Part shown: positions 1 through 5,661 of the stretch, piece by piece | Numbering within the stretch: the stretch's first letter is position 1 | How the letters are laid out: each line of letters starts with the position of its first letter | NCBI RefSeq assembly: GCF_901212495.1 | Contig: NZ_CAAKNY010000041.1 | Coordinates: 66,977 to 95,448, forward strand | DNA length: 28,472 nucleotides | Reading direction: 5' to 3' | DNA from: Collinsella aerofaciens | Lineage (GTDB): Bacteria > Actinomycetota > Coriobacteriia > Coriobacteriales > Coriobacteriaceae | The notes under the pieces: model-generated | Database searches by the model: none | What the model saw: only the letters and a program-made list of their open reading frames with translations | What the model was told of the DNA's origin: nothing | Program-made: the position numbers and the translations under genes

Positions 1-8
1 TCAAAAGC

Positions 9-63
9 TGTACACCAGCATCCAAAGATGTCGAAAATTGTCGACTTTGGATGCTGGTGTACA
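9..63. repeat. Palindromic intergenic element, copy 1
   Basis: The two arms are perfect 19-bp inverted repeats (9-27 and 45-63, core CAGCATCCAAAG / CTTTGGATGCTG) around a 17-nt centre that itself holds TCGA twice. The same element recurs at 4413-4466 and 5489-5541 with the same centre and the same ACATGTTT flank. It lies just past the stop codon of the sirtuin gene, so it could also end that transcript, but there is no T-tract. Confidence 0.85.
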
Positions 64-87
64 TGTTTGAAGACAGTACTGTCTCCG

Positions 88-972
88 CTATCTGACCGCT
101 TGGACGGCAAGTGCCTCTATTACGCGCTCGGCGCCGGCGTCGATCAGAATGCTGCGATTAGCGATTTCTGTCGGGGCGACTGCCTCGCCAAGGTTAACGC
201 ACGCGTACGTGGCGCGCTCGTTTTTGGCCGTCATCTGCCAAAACGGATACTTGATGATGACGGGCGTGTTGCCGCCTACGCCAAGCTCCAAGAACAGAAC
301 GCGCATGTTGTTGTGGCGGCGCAGGAAATCCTGGTAGCGATCGGCGGCAGCGTACCAGCCCTTGTCCTGGACAAACGTATCGTCGGAGCGCAAGTTCATC
401 GTAAGCGGGGCGCCACAGTGGGGGCAGTGGGGCACGAATGCAGATGGAATTCGCAGATTCCGCTGGTTGGCGACCATATGGCGTACGAGCTCTTCGTTAT
501 CCCATGTTTCCTGACAGCAAGGCTTGCTGCACTGGAACAGGCCGTAGTCTCCCTGCGTATAAAAGAGCCGCTGTTTGTCAAAGCCGGCGCGTTGGAAGCA
601 ATGGTCCACATTCGTGGTCAGCACAAAGTAGTCGCGCCCGCGCACGATGTTCAAGAGCTGTTCGTAGAGCGGCGTCGGTATGGGGTCGTATCGGTTGCAC
701 ATAATGTAGCGGCTCCAAAATGCCCAGTATTCCTCGAGGGAGTCATAGGGGTAGAAACCGCCGGAATACATATCGGCAAAGCCGTAGCGTGCGGCAAAGT
801 CGCCAAAGAGCTCGTCGAATCGCTCGCCCGAATAGGTGTAGCCGGCGGCGGTCGAGAGTCCTGCTCCCGCACCGATTACCACGGCATCAGATGCATCGAG
901 TGCAGCTTGGAGCTTATTGATTTGTTTGGAGAAGGCTGCGGTAGATTGCCTCGTCAGACGCGAGAAATACAT
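88..972 (-). CDS. Class M sirtuin (SirTM-like protein ADP-ribosyltransferase)
   Basis: This 294-residue Sir2-fold protein is the SirTM type. In known SirTM systems the enzyme uses NAD+ to ADP-ribosylate a lipoylated carrier protein rather than to deacetylate. The NAD site GAGAGLS is at residues 34-40, followed by TAAGY, and TTNVDH stands where ordinary sirtuins have QNID. The usual catalytic HG is replaced by TQGDYG, typical of class M. Four cysteines for a structural zinc are seen as CSKPCC and CPHC. The ATG at 972 has a weak AAGGTGA upstream and lies 59 nt inside the end of the macrodomain gene, so translation is probably coupled. No better start exists downstream before the NAD motif. No lipoate-carrier or lipoate-ligase gene is seen next to it, so the target is unknown. 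Confidence 0.85.
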   Translation of the reverse strand: MYFSRLTRQSTAAFSKQINKLQAALDASDAVVIGAGAGLSTAAGYTYSGERFDELFGDFAARYGFADMYSGGFYPYDSLEEYWAFWSRYIMCNRYDPIPTPLYEQLLNIVRGRDYFVLTTNVDHCFQRAGFDKQRLFYTQGDYGLFQCSKPCCQETWDNEELVRHMVANQRNLRIPSAFVPHCPHCGAPLTMNLRSDDTFVQDKGWYAAADRYQDFLRRHNNMRVLFLELGVGGNTPVIIKYPFWQMTAKNERATYACVNLGEAVAPTEIANRSILIDAGAERVIEALAVQAVR

Positions 973-1699
973 TGAAGATCACCTTAAGGTTGGGGTCGGT
1001 ATGGTCTAGATGATGGCGAACGGCATCGATGGCGACGTGCGCGGCGGCCTTTTGCGGATAGCCAAAGACGCCGGTAGAGATACAGCAGAATGCAAGTGTG
1101 CCGAGTCCTCGGCGCGTCGCTTCTTCCAAGCAGCTGGCGTAGCAGCGCCGTAGCAGCAATTCCTCGCGCGGGCCAGGCTTGTGGCTGGGCACGATAGGGC
1201 CGACGGTGTGGAAAACGTAGCTGCTGGGCAGGTTGAACGCCGGCGTGACCTTGACACGCGCCGTTGGTTCCTCGTGCCCTTGCTCGTTCATGAGATTGGC
1301 GCACGCCAGACGTAGCTGCATGCCGGCGTAGGTGTGGATGGCGTTGTCGATGCAGCGATGCCCCGGTACAAAGCAGCCGAGCATTTGGCTGTTGGCGGCA
1401 TTGACGATGGCGTCGGCCTTAAGCAGCGTAATGTCGCCGCGCCAGATGGCAACGCGATCGCGGTAGGGGAGCGTGCCGGCGTCGGTTGCCCCGCCGCGCT
1501 CAAGAAGGCGTTGCTGCAAGTAGGCGTCTTGTATGTCGAGTGTCTCGGTCGCAAGCGCCTCGGGCAGGCGCACGTTCATAAGGGCTCTGAGCAAATTGCG
1601 TTGTTCGCTGGCTCCGGCAGGTACAGCAATACTGCACCCGTCTGGCCGCTCATCGAGCAATGCTTTGATAAGCCAAATGCGGCGCTCGGCCTGATTCAT
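914..1699 (-). CDS. Zinc-dependent macrodomain protein (ADP-ribosylhydrolase)
   Basis: The product has 261 residues: an N-terminal helical region followed by a macrodomain that begins at GDITLLKADAIVNAAN. The stretch GCFVPGHRCIDNAIH carries the Cys and His residues that bind catalytic zinc in this subclass. STGVFGYP is the phosphate-binding loop. Such enzymes remove ADP-ribose placed by the partner sirtuin, which is the next gene and overlaps this one by 59 nt. The ATG at 1699 was chosen because a strong AGGAGGT lies just upstream. An upstream GTG at 1816 has no such site. It is probably co-expressed with the sirtuin as a writer/eraser pair. It may be under the HxlR-type gene 140 nt upstream on the same strand, but that is inference. 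Confidence 0.9.
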   Translation of the reverse strand: MNQAERRIWLIKALLDERPDGCSIAVPAGASEQRNLLRALMNVRLPEALATETLDIQDAYLQQRLLERGGATDAGTLPYRDRVAIWRGDITLLKADAIVNAANSQMLGCFVPGHRCIDNAIHTYAGMQLRLACANLMNEQGHEEPTARVKVTPAFNLPSSYVFHTVGPIVPSHKPGPREELLLRRCYASCLEEATRRGLGTLAFCCISTGVFGYPQKAAAHVAIDAVRHHLDHTDPNLKVIFNVFLASDEAIYRSLLQTNQ

Positions 1700-1840
1700 A
1701 GCCGACCTCCTGTTCGATTGAGATGGTTTCGCTCGACAGTAGTGTGCGGCCCAACGCGCCTCTGTAAAAGAAGGCACAAAAAGGTAAGCGCCGTGGAACG
1801 GTATGCCCCACGGCACTCAATGTGCGGAAGTTTGTTGCTG

Positions 1841-2173
1841 TTAGGAGTTTCGCACGAGCTGCTGATAGTCGGTGCCCCATTCCACTAGGGAATCGATGAT
1901 GGGCATAAGGCTGTGGCCCAGCTCACTGAGTGCGTATTCGGTGCGGATGGGTGTCTCGGGGATGACGGTACGCGTGATGAGGCCCGCGGCATCCATTTCC
2001 TTGAGGTTGGACGAGAGTACCTTTTGGCTAATGCCCGGGATAGCGCGATGCAGCGCGTTAAAGCCCATGGGACGGTTAATGAGCTGCTGGATGATATAGA
2101 TCTTCCACTTGTTGCCAAAGAGTTGAAAACACGTGGCAACAGGGCAGGGAGGCAGTTCTTCTTTGGTAAGCAT
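1841..2173 (-). CDS. HxlR family winged-helix transcriptional regulator
   Basis: The protein has 110 residues and covers the whole HxlR domain. It starts with the family signature of an N-terminal Cys-Pro (CPVATC) followed by FGNKWKIYIIQQL. The recognition region is LHRAIPGISQKVLSSNLKEM, and the wing is GLITRTVIPETPIRTEYALSELG. HxlR proteins are dimeric and many sense thiol-reactive compounds through the N-terminal cysteine. The ATG at 2173 has AGGAG six bases upstream. The gene is divergent from the ACGX peptide locus, and a TTACC-tttt-GGTAA palindrome lies between them, so it may control that locus, itself, or the macrodomain/sirtuin pair downstream. The family call is firm; the target and signal are inferred. 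Confidence 0.9.
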   Translation of the reverse strand: MLTKEELPPCPVATCFQLFGNKWKIYIIQQLINRPMGFNALHRAIPGISQKVLSSNLKEMDAAGLITRTVIPETPIRTEYALSELGHSLMPIIDSLVEWGTDYQQLVRNS

Positions 2174-2236
2174 GGAGACTCCTCAATCGTGTGGACAGCT
2201 TTCATTATCGCAGCCGCTGTCGTTTGCGGCTACTAC

Positions 2237-2250
2237 TTACCTTTTGGTAA
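2237..2250. promoter_or_regulatory. Candidate HxlR operator between divergent genes
   Basis: TTACC-tttt-GGTAA is a perfect palindrome (2237-2250) about midway between the starts of the HxlR gene (2173) and the ACGX peptide gene (2373). TAC/GTA half-sites are common in HxlR-family operators. A second inverted repeat, AGCCGC / GCGGCT, lies nearby at about 2209-2230. Binding is not shown by sequence alone. Confidence 0.4.
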
Positions 2251-2372
2251 CTGGCTAATAGATTGGTGCCTTCTTTTGGCCGTTGCGCGCTTTTTGCATG
2301 ATGCATATAGACGCAAAGAGCGTCAAAAACTGGATGGCTTCGCCCGGCCATCCTCGACCGAAAGGAAATGCC

Positions 2373-2573
2373 ATGTCCGAGAATCTTGAGAACGTTGCCG
2401 CTTTCGCCTCCTGCGGTACTGCCGATCCTGCGCCCGCTTGCGGCTCCGCCGACCCCAAGGCCGCTCCCGCTTGCGGTTCTGCCGATCCGGCTGCTGCTCC
2501 TGCTTGCGGCTCTGCTGACCCCAAGGCTGCCCCTGCCTGTGGCACTGCCTGCGGCGCTGCGGACGCTCAGTAA
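2373..2573 (+). CDS. ACGX-repeat RiPP precursor peptide
   Basis: This is a 66-residue peptide with a short leader (MSENLENVAAFAS) and then tandem 11-residue units of the form ACGSADPKAAP. The six cysteines are at 14, 23, 34, 45, 56 and 60, with spacings of 9, 11, 11, 11 and 4. Every one is followed by Gly. Synonymous codons differ between the units, so the repeat seems to be kept at the peptide level. The ATG at 2373 was chosen because AAAGGAAA lies just upstream; an in-frame ATG at 2283 has no such site. It is followed after 24 nt by a flavin/ferredoxin fusion and then by a radical SAM/SPASM gene. From memory this matches the NCBIfam 'ACGX system'. The mature product is, to my knowledge, uncharacterised. 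Thioether cross-links at Cys are likely but inferred. Confidence 0.8.
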   Translation: MSENLENVAAFASCGTADPAPACGSADPKAAPACGSADPAAAPACGSADPKAAPACGTACGAADAQ

Positions 2574-2597
2574 GCAATCGCTAGGAAGGGACTCGTA

Positions 2598-3218
2598 ATG
2601 GATGCTCAGACTTGCCTCAAAAAGATGCAGCTTGCCGGGACGCTCTCCCTGGCAACCGTGGACGAGAGTGGCGCGCCGCAAATTCGCTGCGTGAGCGCCG
2701 TCCATTACGAGCCCCGCGCCATCTACTTCCTCACGGCGCGTGGCAAGGAGATGGCCCGTCAGCTTATGGCAGACGGGCGTGTCCAAACGCTCGTCCACAC
2801 TCGATTTAACGAGATGATCCGCATGTCCGGCGTTGCCGTTCCCGTCTCGGAGTCCGAGCAAGTTCACTGGCGCGACGTGATTTACGCCGAGCAGCCGTAT
2901 CTTGCCAACGTGTATCCCGGTGATACGCGCGAGATCAACATCATCTTTAAGGTTGAGAACATCGTGCTCGACTACTTTAACTTGGGAGTTCATCCTATCG
3001 AGCGCGCGGTCTTCACCTTTGACGAGGGCACGGCGCCAGCGCCTATTAGGGGTTTCCGCATCGATGCCGATGCGTGTATCGGTTGCGGTACCTGTCTTGA
3101 GCACTGTCCGCAGAAGTGCATCGAGCCGGGTGACTCGTATCGCATAGAGCCTGAGCACTGCCTGCATTGCGGTGCCTGTGTCGAGAATTGCCCCGTCGGC
3201 GCCGTTGCGCGGCTGTAG
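2598..3218 (+). CDS. Flavin split-barrel (PPOX-like) protein fused to a 2x[4Fe-4S] ferredoxin
   Basis: The 206-residue protein has an N-terminal pyridoxamine-5'-phosphate-oxidase-like split barrel of about 140 residues (MQLAGTLSLATVDESGAPQIRCVSAV), which normally binds FMN or a related flavin. Its C-terminal part is a bacterial ferredoxin domain with two complete cluster motifs, CIGCGTCLEHCP and CLHCGACVENCP. It probably shuttles electrons. Set between the peptide and radical SAM genes (24 nt after one, 46 nt before the other), it may reduce the radical SAM clusters or act on the peptide. The ATG at 2598 follows AGGAAGGGA. Proteins of this architecture also occur without a peptide gene, so a link to the RiPP rests on context. 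Confidence 0.85.
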   Translation: MDAQTCLKKMQLAGTLSLATVDESGAPQIRCVSAVHYEPRAIYFLTARGKEMARQLMADGRVQTLVHTRFNEMIRMSGVAVPVSESEQVHWRDVIYAEQPYLANVYPGDTREINIIFKVENIVLDYFNLGVHPIERAVFTFDEGTAPAPIRGFRIDADACIGCGTCLEHCPQKCIEPGDSYRIEPEHCLHCGACVENCPVGAVARL

Positions 3219-3264
3219 CCCAAATACCGTCATCAGTTTCAACATCGACCAAGGGAGTCCCACG

Positions 3265-4311
3265 ATGCAAAAGCCTGCGTTTGCCTTCCAATGGCATATT
3301 ACGGATGAATGCGATCAGCGTTGCAAGCATTGCTATATTTTTGCCAACGGTGCCTGCGCCGGTTTTAAGCGCATGCCGTGGGAACAAATGGTCCAGGTCG
3401 TCGACCAGGCCCAGGCGCTCTGCGAGCGCATCGGTCGCCAGCCGTACTTTTACGTTACGGGCGGCGACCCCATTCTTCATCCCGATTTTTGGCGCCTTGC
3501 CGAGCTCCTGCACGAGCGCGGTTTTATGTGGTGCGTGATGGGCAATCCGTTCCATCTGACCGACGAGGTCTGTGCTCGCATGAAAGAGCTGGGTTGTCGC
3601 AAATACCAGCTCTCACTTGATGGACTCGAGGCAACGCACGATTACTTCCGTAAACCCGGCTCGTTTGCCGAGACCATGCGTGCTATCGGTTGTCTTAAGC
3701 GCGCGGGTATCTGGGTTGCCGTCATGAACACGGTATCGAGCATGAATGCTGCCGAGTTGCCGCAGCTCATCGATCTTGTGGCAAGCCTCGAGGTCGACGT
3801 GTTCGCCTTTGGTCGGTACTGCCCCACGTCGGGCCAAAAGCGCGACGAGTTCCATTTGGAACCGCTGGAGTATCGCGATGTGCTGCTGGCCGCGCAGGAG
3901 CGCATGGAGTTCCATCAGGCGGCGGGCTGCAAGACGTTCTTCCAGCTCAAGGATCACCTGTGGACGCTGCTTTTGTGGGAGCAGGGTAAGTTCACTATTC
4001 CTGAGGATGCCAAGCCCGGCATGATCTATGACGGCTGCCACTGCGGTACGGGTCATATGACGGTGCTGCCTACGGGTGATGTCTATGCGTGTCGCCGCAT
4101 GGAGAGCAAGGTGGGCAACGTTGCCGAGAACTCGCTTGAGGAGCTCTTCTTCTCTCCGCAAATGGAAGCCAAGCGCGATTTTAAAAAGTTCAAGAAGTGC
4201 TCCAAATGCGAACTTTTTGGCTGGTGCCGCGGCTGCCCCGCTGTGACGTATGGCTACACGGGTGATATGTACGACGCCGATCCTCAGTGCTGGAAAGAGA
4301 TCAAGGAATAG
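3265..4311 (+). CDS. Radical SAM/SPASM peptide-modifying enzyme (ACGX system)
   Basis: The 348-residue enzyme has the radical SAM cluster motif C16-x3-C20-x2-C23 (CDQRCKHC), with the SAM-binding GGD near residue 72 (YVTGGDP). A SPASM domain carries further cysteines at 258, 276, 312, 315, 321, 324 and 342 for auxiliary [4Fe-4S] clusters. SPASM enzymes typically form carbon-sulfur or carbon-carbon bonds in ribosomal peptides. Three genes on one strand, with the Cys-rich ACGX repeat peptide first, make that peptide the obvious substrate. The ATG at 3265 follows AAGGGAG and matches the usual family start just before the CxxxCxxC motif; the 31 upstream in-frame codons overlap the previous gene. 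A separate leader-binding RRE protein is not seen. I am sure of the family; the reaction is inferred. Confidence 0.9.
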   Translation: MQKPAFAFQWHITDECDQRCKHCYIFANGACAGFKRMPWEQMVQVVDQAQALCERIGRQPYFYVTGGDPILHPDFWRLAELLHERGFMWCVMGNPFHLTDEVCARMKELGCRKYQLSLDGLEATHDYFRKPGSFAETMRAIGCLKRAGIWVAVMNTVSSMNAAELPQLIDLVASLEVDVFAFGRYCPTSGQKRDEFHLEPLEYRDVLLAAQERMEFHQAAGCKTFFQLKDHLWTLLLWEQGKFTIPEDAKPGMIYDGCHCGTGHMTVLPTGDVYACRRMESKVGNVAENSLEELFFSPQMEAKRDFKKFKKCSKCELFGWCRGCPAVTYGYTGDMYDADPQCWKEIKE

Positions 4312-4330
4312 GATCGCCGTGTCATCGGGT

Positions 4331-4383
4331 AGTCGTTGGGGACGTTCTTAAACGACTAATCATTTAAGTGCGTCCCCAATGAG
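4331..4383. repeat. GGGGACGTTCTT-type inverted repeat
   Basis: The left arm TTGGGGACGTTCTTAAA and the right arm TTTAAGTGCGTCCCCAA pair with two mismatches around a 10-nt centre (CGACTAATCA). Related units occur at 5566-5650 and 15682-15782, with a decayed one around 5059-5150. This is a dispersed palindromic repeat just downstream of the radical SAM gene. It may form a hairpin at the transcript end. Confidence 0.8.
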
Positions 4384-4412
4384 CGGTTGTGAGGGACCCA
4401 CGCAAAAAAGCC

Positions 4413-4466
4413 GTACGTCAGCATCCAAAGATGGCGAAAAATGGTCGACTTTGGATGCTGGCGTAC
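4413..4466. repeat. Palindromic intergenic element, copy 2
   Basis: The arms are GTACGTCAGCATCCAAAG (4413-4430) and CTTTGGATGCTGGCGTAC (4449-4466). The single difference between them is a T opposite G, so an RNA hairpin on the plus strand would keep full pairing. The flank ACATGTTTGGGTTCGG is shared with copy 3. It lies just after the stop codon of the minus-strand antitoxin gene. Confidence 0.85.
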
Positions 4467-4486
4467 ATGTTTGGGTTCGGCGGGGG

Positions 4487-4753
4487 CTAGGCGATCATTG
4501 CATCGAGCGTAATGAGCTCCCTGAGCCGTTCCGTGCGCGTTTGCCCATGGCGTTTGGCTTTTTCGTCAAACGCCTCAAGAACCGATTCGCCCACACGTGC
4601 CGACAAGACAGCGCTCGGCTCATCAGAGATCGGCGGCCTTCCCAGCTTAACGGTGCGGCCTTTCGGCCATTCCTCTTTTTCGTAAGCTTCCGCGGCTTTC
4701 TCTAACTTTCTAGGGGCAAATCCCATCATTTTTTCAAGCTGCTCAGCATTCAT
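4487..4753 (-). CDS. Ribbon-helix-helix antitoxin-like protein
   Basis: The 88-residue product has a charged N-terminal part followed by GRPPISDEPSAVLSARVGESVLEAFDEKAKRHGQTRTERLRELI. That segment fits a beta strand plus two helices, the CopG/Arc-type ribbon-helix-helix fold, and the GRP lead-in is common in antitoxins. The ATG at 4753 is preceded by a strong AGGAGG, and a well-formed promoter with repeated TGTNNACA boxes lies upstream. No toxin gene follows; only repeat elements do. It is therefore an orphan antitoxin or a small autonomous DNA-binding regulator. The fold call is from pattern only. Confidence 0.65.
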   Translation of the reverse strand: MNAEQLEKMMGFAPRKLEKAAEAYEKEEWPKGRTVKLGRPPISDEPSAVLSARVGESVLEAFDEKAKRHGQTRTERLRELITLDAMIA

Positions 4754-4808
4754 AGCGCCTCCTATCGATCGACATAATGTCGAGCGCTGGTTCTCGGATT
4801 CCCTTTTT

Positions 4809-4837
4809 TGTATACAGTTTTGTAGACAAAAATACAA
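4809..4837 (-). promoter_or_regulatory. Promoter and probable operator of the RHH gene
   Basis: On the minus strand TTGTAT (4832-4837) and TATACA (4809-4814) are separated by exactly 17 bp, a good sigma-70-type promoter about 50 nt upstream of the start codon. Two TGTNNACA boxes, TGTATACA (4809-4816) and TGTAGACA (4821-4828), are centred 12 bp apart. That suits binding by a ribbon-helix-helix dimer pair, as in autoregulated antitoxin genes. Confidence 0.65.
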
Positions 4838-4854
4838 GCAGTTTATCAGGCTAA

Positions 4855-5058
4855 TTAGCTTGTTTTGATCCGCCTGCTCGATAGGAAATGAGCATTGGCG
4901 GCTTCGATACTCCTTTGCTTTTCAGCTTGGAATTTGGATGCTCGTTGAACTTCCGGAGGGGAGCGTTTTATTAAGCTATCGAGATTCTGGGCAGGAGCTC
5001 TCACCGGTCTTCGATAGTGGGACCAGCTTAATTCGCGACACAGTATGTCACGAATTGG
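4855..5058 (-). pseudogene. Remnant of a DUF1016 (YhcG-type) nuclease gene
   Basis: An open stretch on the minus strand reads PIRDILCRELSWSHYR and continues to a stop at 4855. The block R-x-x-L-S-W-S-H-Y-R is the hallmark of the DUF1016 N-terminal domain found in PDDEXK-type YhcG proteins. Only about 16 residues match; the rest of the 67 codons (RPVRAPAQNLDSL and onward) do not look like that family. There is no start codon with a ribosome-binding site, and a decayed GGGGACG repeat abuts its upstream end. I read it as debris of a lost accessory gene. Confidence 0.45.
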
Positions 5059-5150
5059 AGTAGTCGTTGGGTGTCCTTCAATGGCTAGTCATACAAGAAC
5101 GTCCAAGTGCCGGATTTTGTCATTAAGAGTCGTCCCTAACGACTATTCTG
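5059..5150. repeat. Decayed GGGGACGTTCTT-type repeat region
   Basis: The fragments AGTCGTTGGGTGTCCTT, AAGAACGTCC and AGTCGTCCCTAACGACT resemble arms of the dispersed repeat seen intact at 4331, 5566 and 15682, but with many changes. No gene is seen in this stretch. Confidence 0.5.
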
Positions 5151-5177
5151 GAGGGTCGTGGTCAAAAAAGGGCAAAT

Positions 5178-5219
5178 ATGAGTACTGTTGCCATTATGGT
5201 TGCATTAATTTTGCTGTAA
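5178..5219 (+). CDS. Possible 13-residue hydrophobic peptide
   Basis: The reading frame MSTVAIMVALILL begins six bases after AAAAAAGGG and ends with TAA directly at the base of the hairpin 5219-5263. Size, hydrophobicity and an immediate terminator-like structure recall leader peptides or type I toxins. The start region is identical to that of the opposing frame at 5194-5367. The gene status is uncertain. Confidence 0.3.
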   Translation: MSTVAIMVALILL

Positions 5220-5367
5220 AAAGTTGCTCCTGATGAGATTTGTTCCCATTAGGAGCAACTTTTATTGAACATATGAGGAGAAATAGCATCATCTGCGGGC
5301 GCATGGGACGTTGAATAGTTCCTGAAATGATCAAAATTGCTGCTACTAAACAGGTGGCAGTACTCAT
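5194..5367 (-). CDS. Possible 57-residue hydrophobic small protein
   Basis: This frame starts at the ATG inside the right inverted repeat with the same AGGG-type site as its plus-strand twin. It begins MSTATCLVAAILIISGT, a short possible membrane segment, and has a second hydrophobic run MMLFLLICSI. Its last third overlaps the hairpin and the opposing mini-ORF. A longer TTG-initiated frame from 5451 exists but has no good ribosome-binding site. I cannot assign a family. Confidence 0.3.
   Translation of the reverse strand: MSTATCLVAAILIISGTIQRPMRPQMMLFLLICSIKVAPNGNKSHQEQLFTAKLMQP
5219..5263. terminator. Bidirectional terminator-like hairpin
   Basis: AAAAGTTGCTCCT (5219-5231) and AGGAGCAACTTTT (5251-5263) are perfect 13-bp arms around a 19-nt loop. 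A-runs and T-runs at either end make it usable as an intrinsic terminator on both strands. It sits between the two convergent mini-ORFs. Confidence 0.6.
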
Positions 5368-5488
5368 ATTTGCCCTTTTTTGACCATAGCTCCCTCGGAA
5401 ACTCTTTTCCGAGGCATCAAACAGCCATAATCCAAAGGTCGCCTCAAACAATTAGCCGGTTAAGAGCGTCCATGGCTACCCAAAAGTT

Positions 5489-5541
5489 GTACGCCAGCAT
5501 CCAAAGAGGTCGAAAAATGTCGACTTTGGATGCTGACGTAC
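5489..5541. repeat. Palindromic intergenic element, copy 3
   Basis: The arms are GTACGCCAGCATCCAAAG (5489-5506) and CTTTGGATGCTGACGTAC (5524-5541). The one unmatched position is a wobble pair if transcribed on the minus strand. The centre and the flank ATGTTTGGGTTCGGCGGGGG match copy 2. Confidence 0.85.
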
Positions 5542-5565
5542 ATGTTTGGGTTCGGCGGGGGACCA

Positions 5566-5650
5566 GTTATTGGGGACGTTCTTTAACGACTAGTCATTTA
5601 AGTACGTCCCCAATGAGTAAAACTACTCATTTAAGTGCGTCCCCAATGAG
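5566..5650. repeat. GGGGACGTTCTT-type repeat with a duplicated right arm
   Basis: One left arm (TTGGGGACGTTCTTTAA) is followed by two right arms, CATTTAAGTACGTCCCC and CATTTAAGTGCGTCCCC, each ending AATGAGT. This looks like a partial tandem duplication of the repeat seen at 4331. Confidence 0.75.
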
Positions 5651-5661
5651 TGCAATAAGTA

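Larger units (their letters stand above)
5159..5386. mobile_element. 228-bp element with perfect 29-bp terminal inverted repeats
   Basis: Positions 5159-5187 and 5358-5386 are exact 29-bp inverted repeats. Each arm contains AAAAAAGGGCAAATATGAGT, that is a Shine-Dalgarno-like AGGG and an ATG, directed inwards. The interior holds a bidirectional hairpin at 5219-5263. It may be a MITE-like non-autonomous element or a convergent pair of small genes. No clear target-site duplication is visible at its edges. Confidence 0.6.

Noticed and set aside
28..975. Long plus-strand open frame of 315 codons
   Set aside because: It is antisense to the sirtuin gene, whose NAD-binding and zinc motifs are clear; the plus-strand product has no recognisable domain and low-quality composition.
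2205..3263. Minus-strand frame of 352 codons with Gly/Ser/Arg-rich repeats
   Set aside because: The repeats are the reverse complement of the ACGX codons and it covers two well-supported plus-strand genes.
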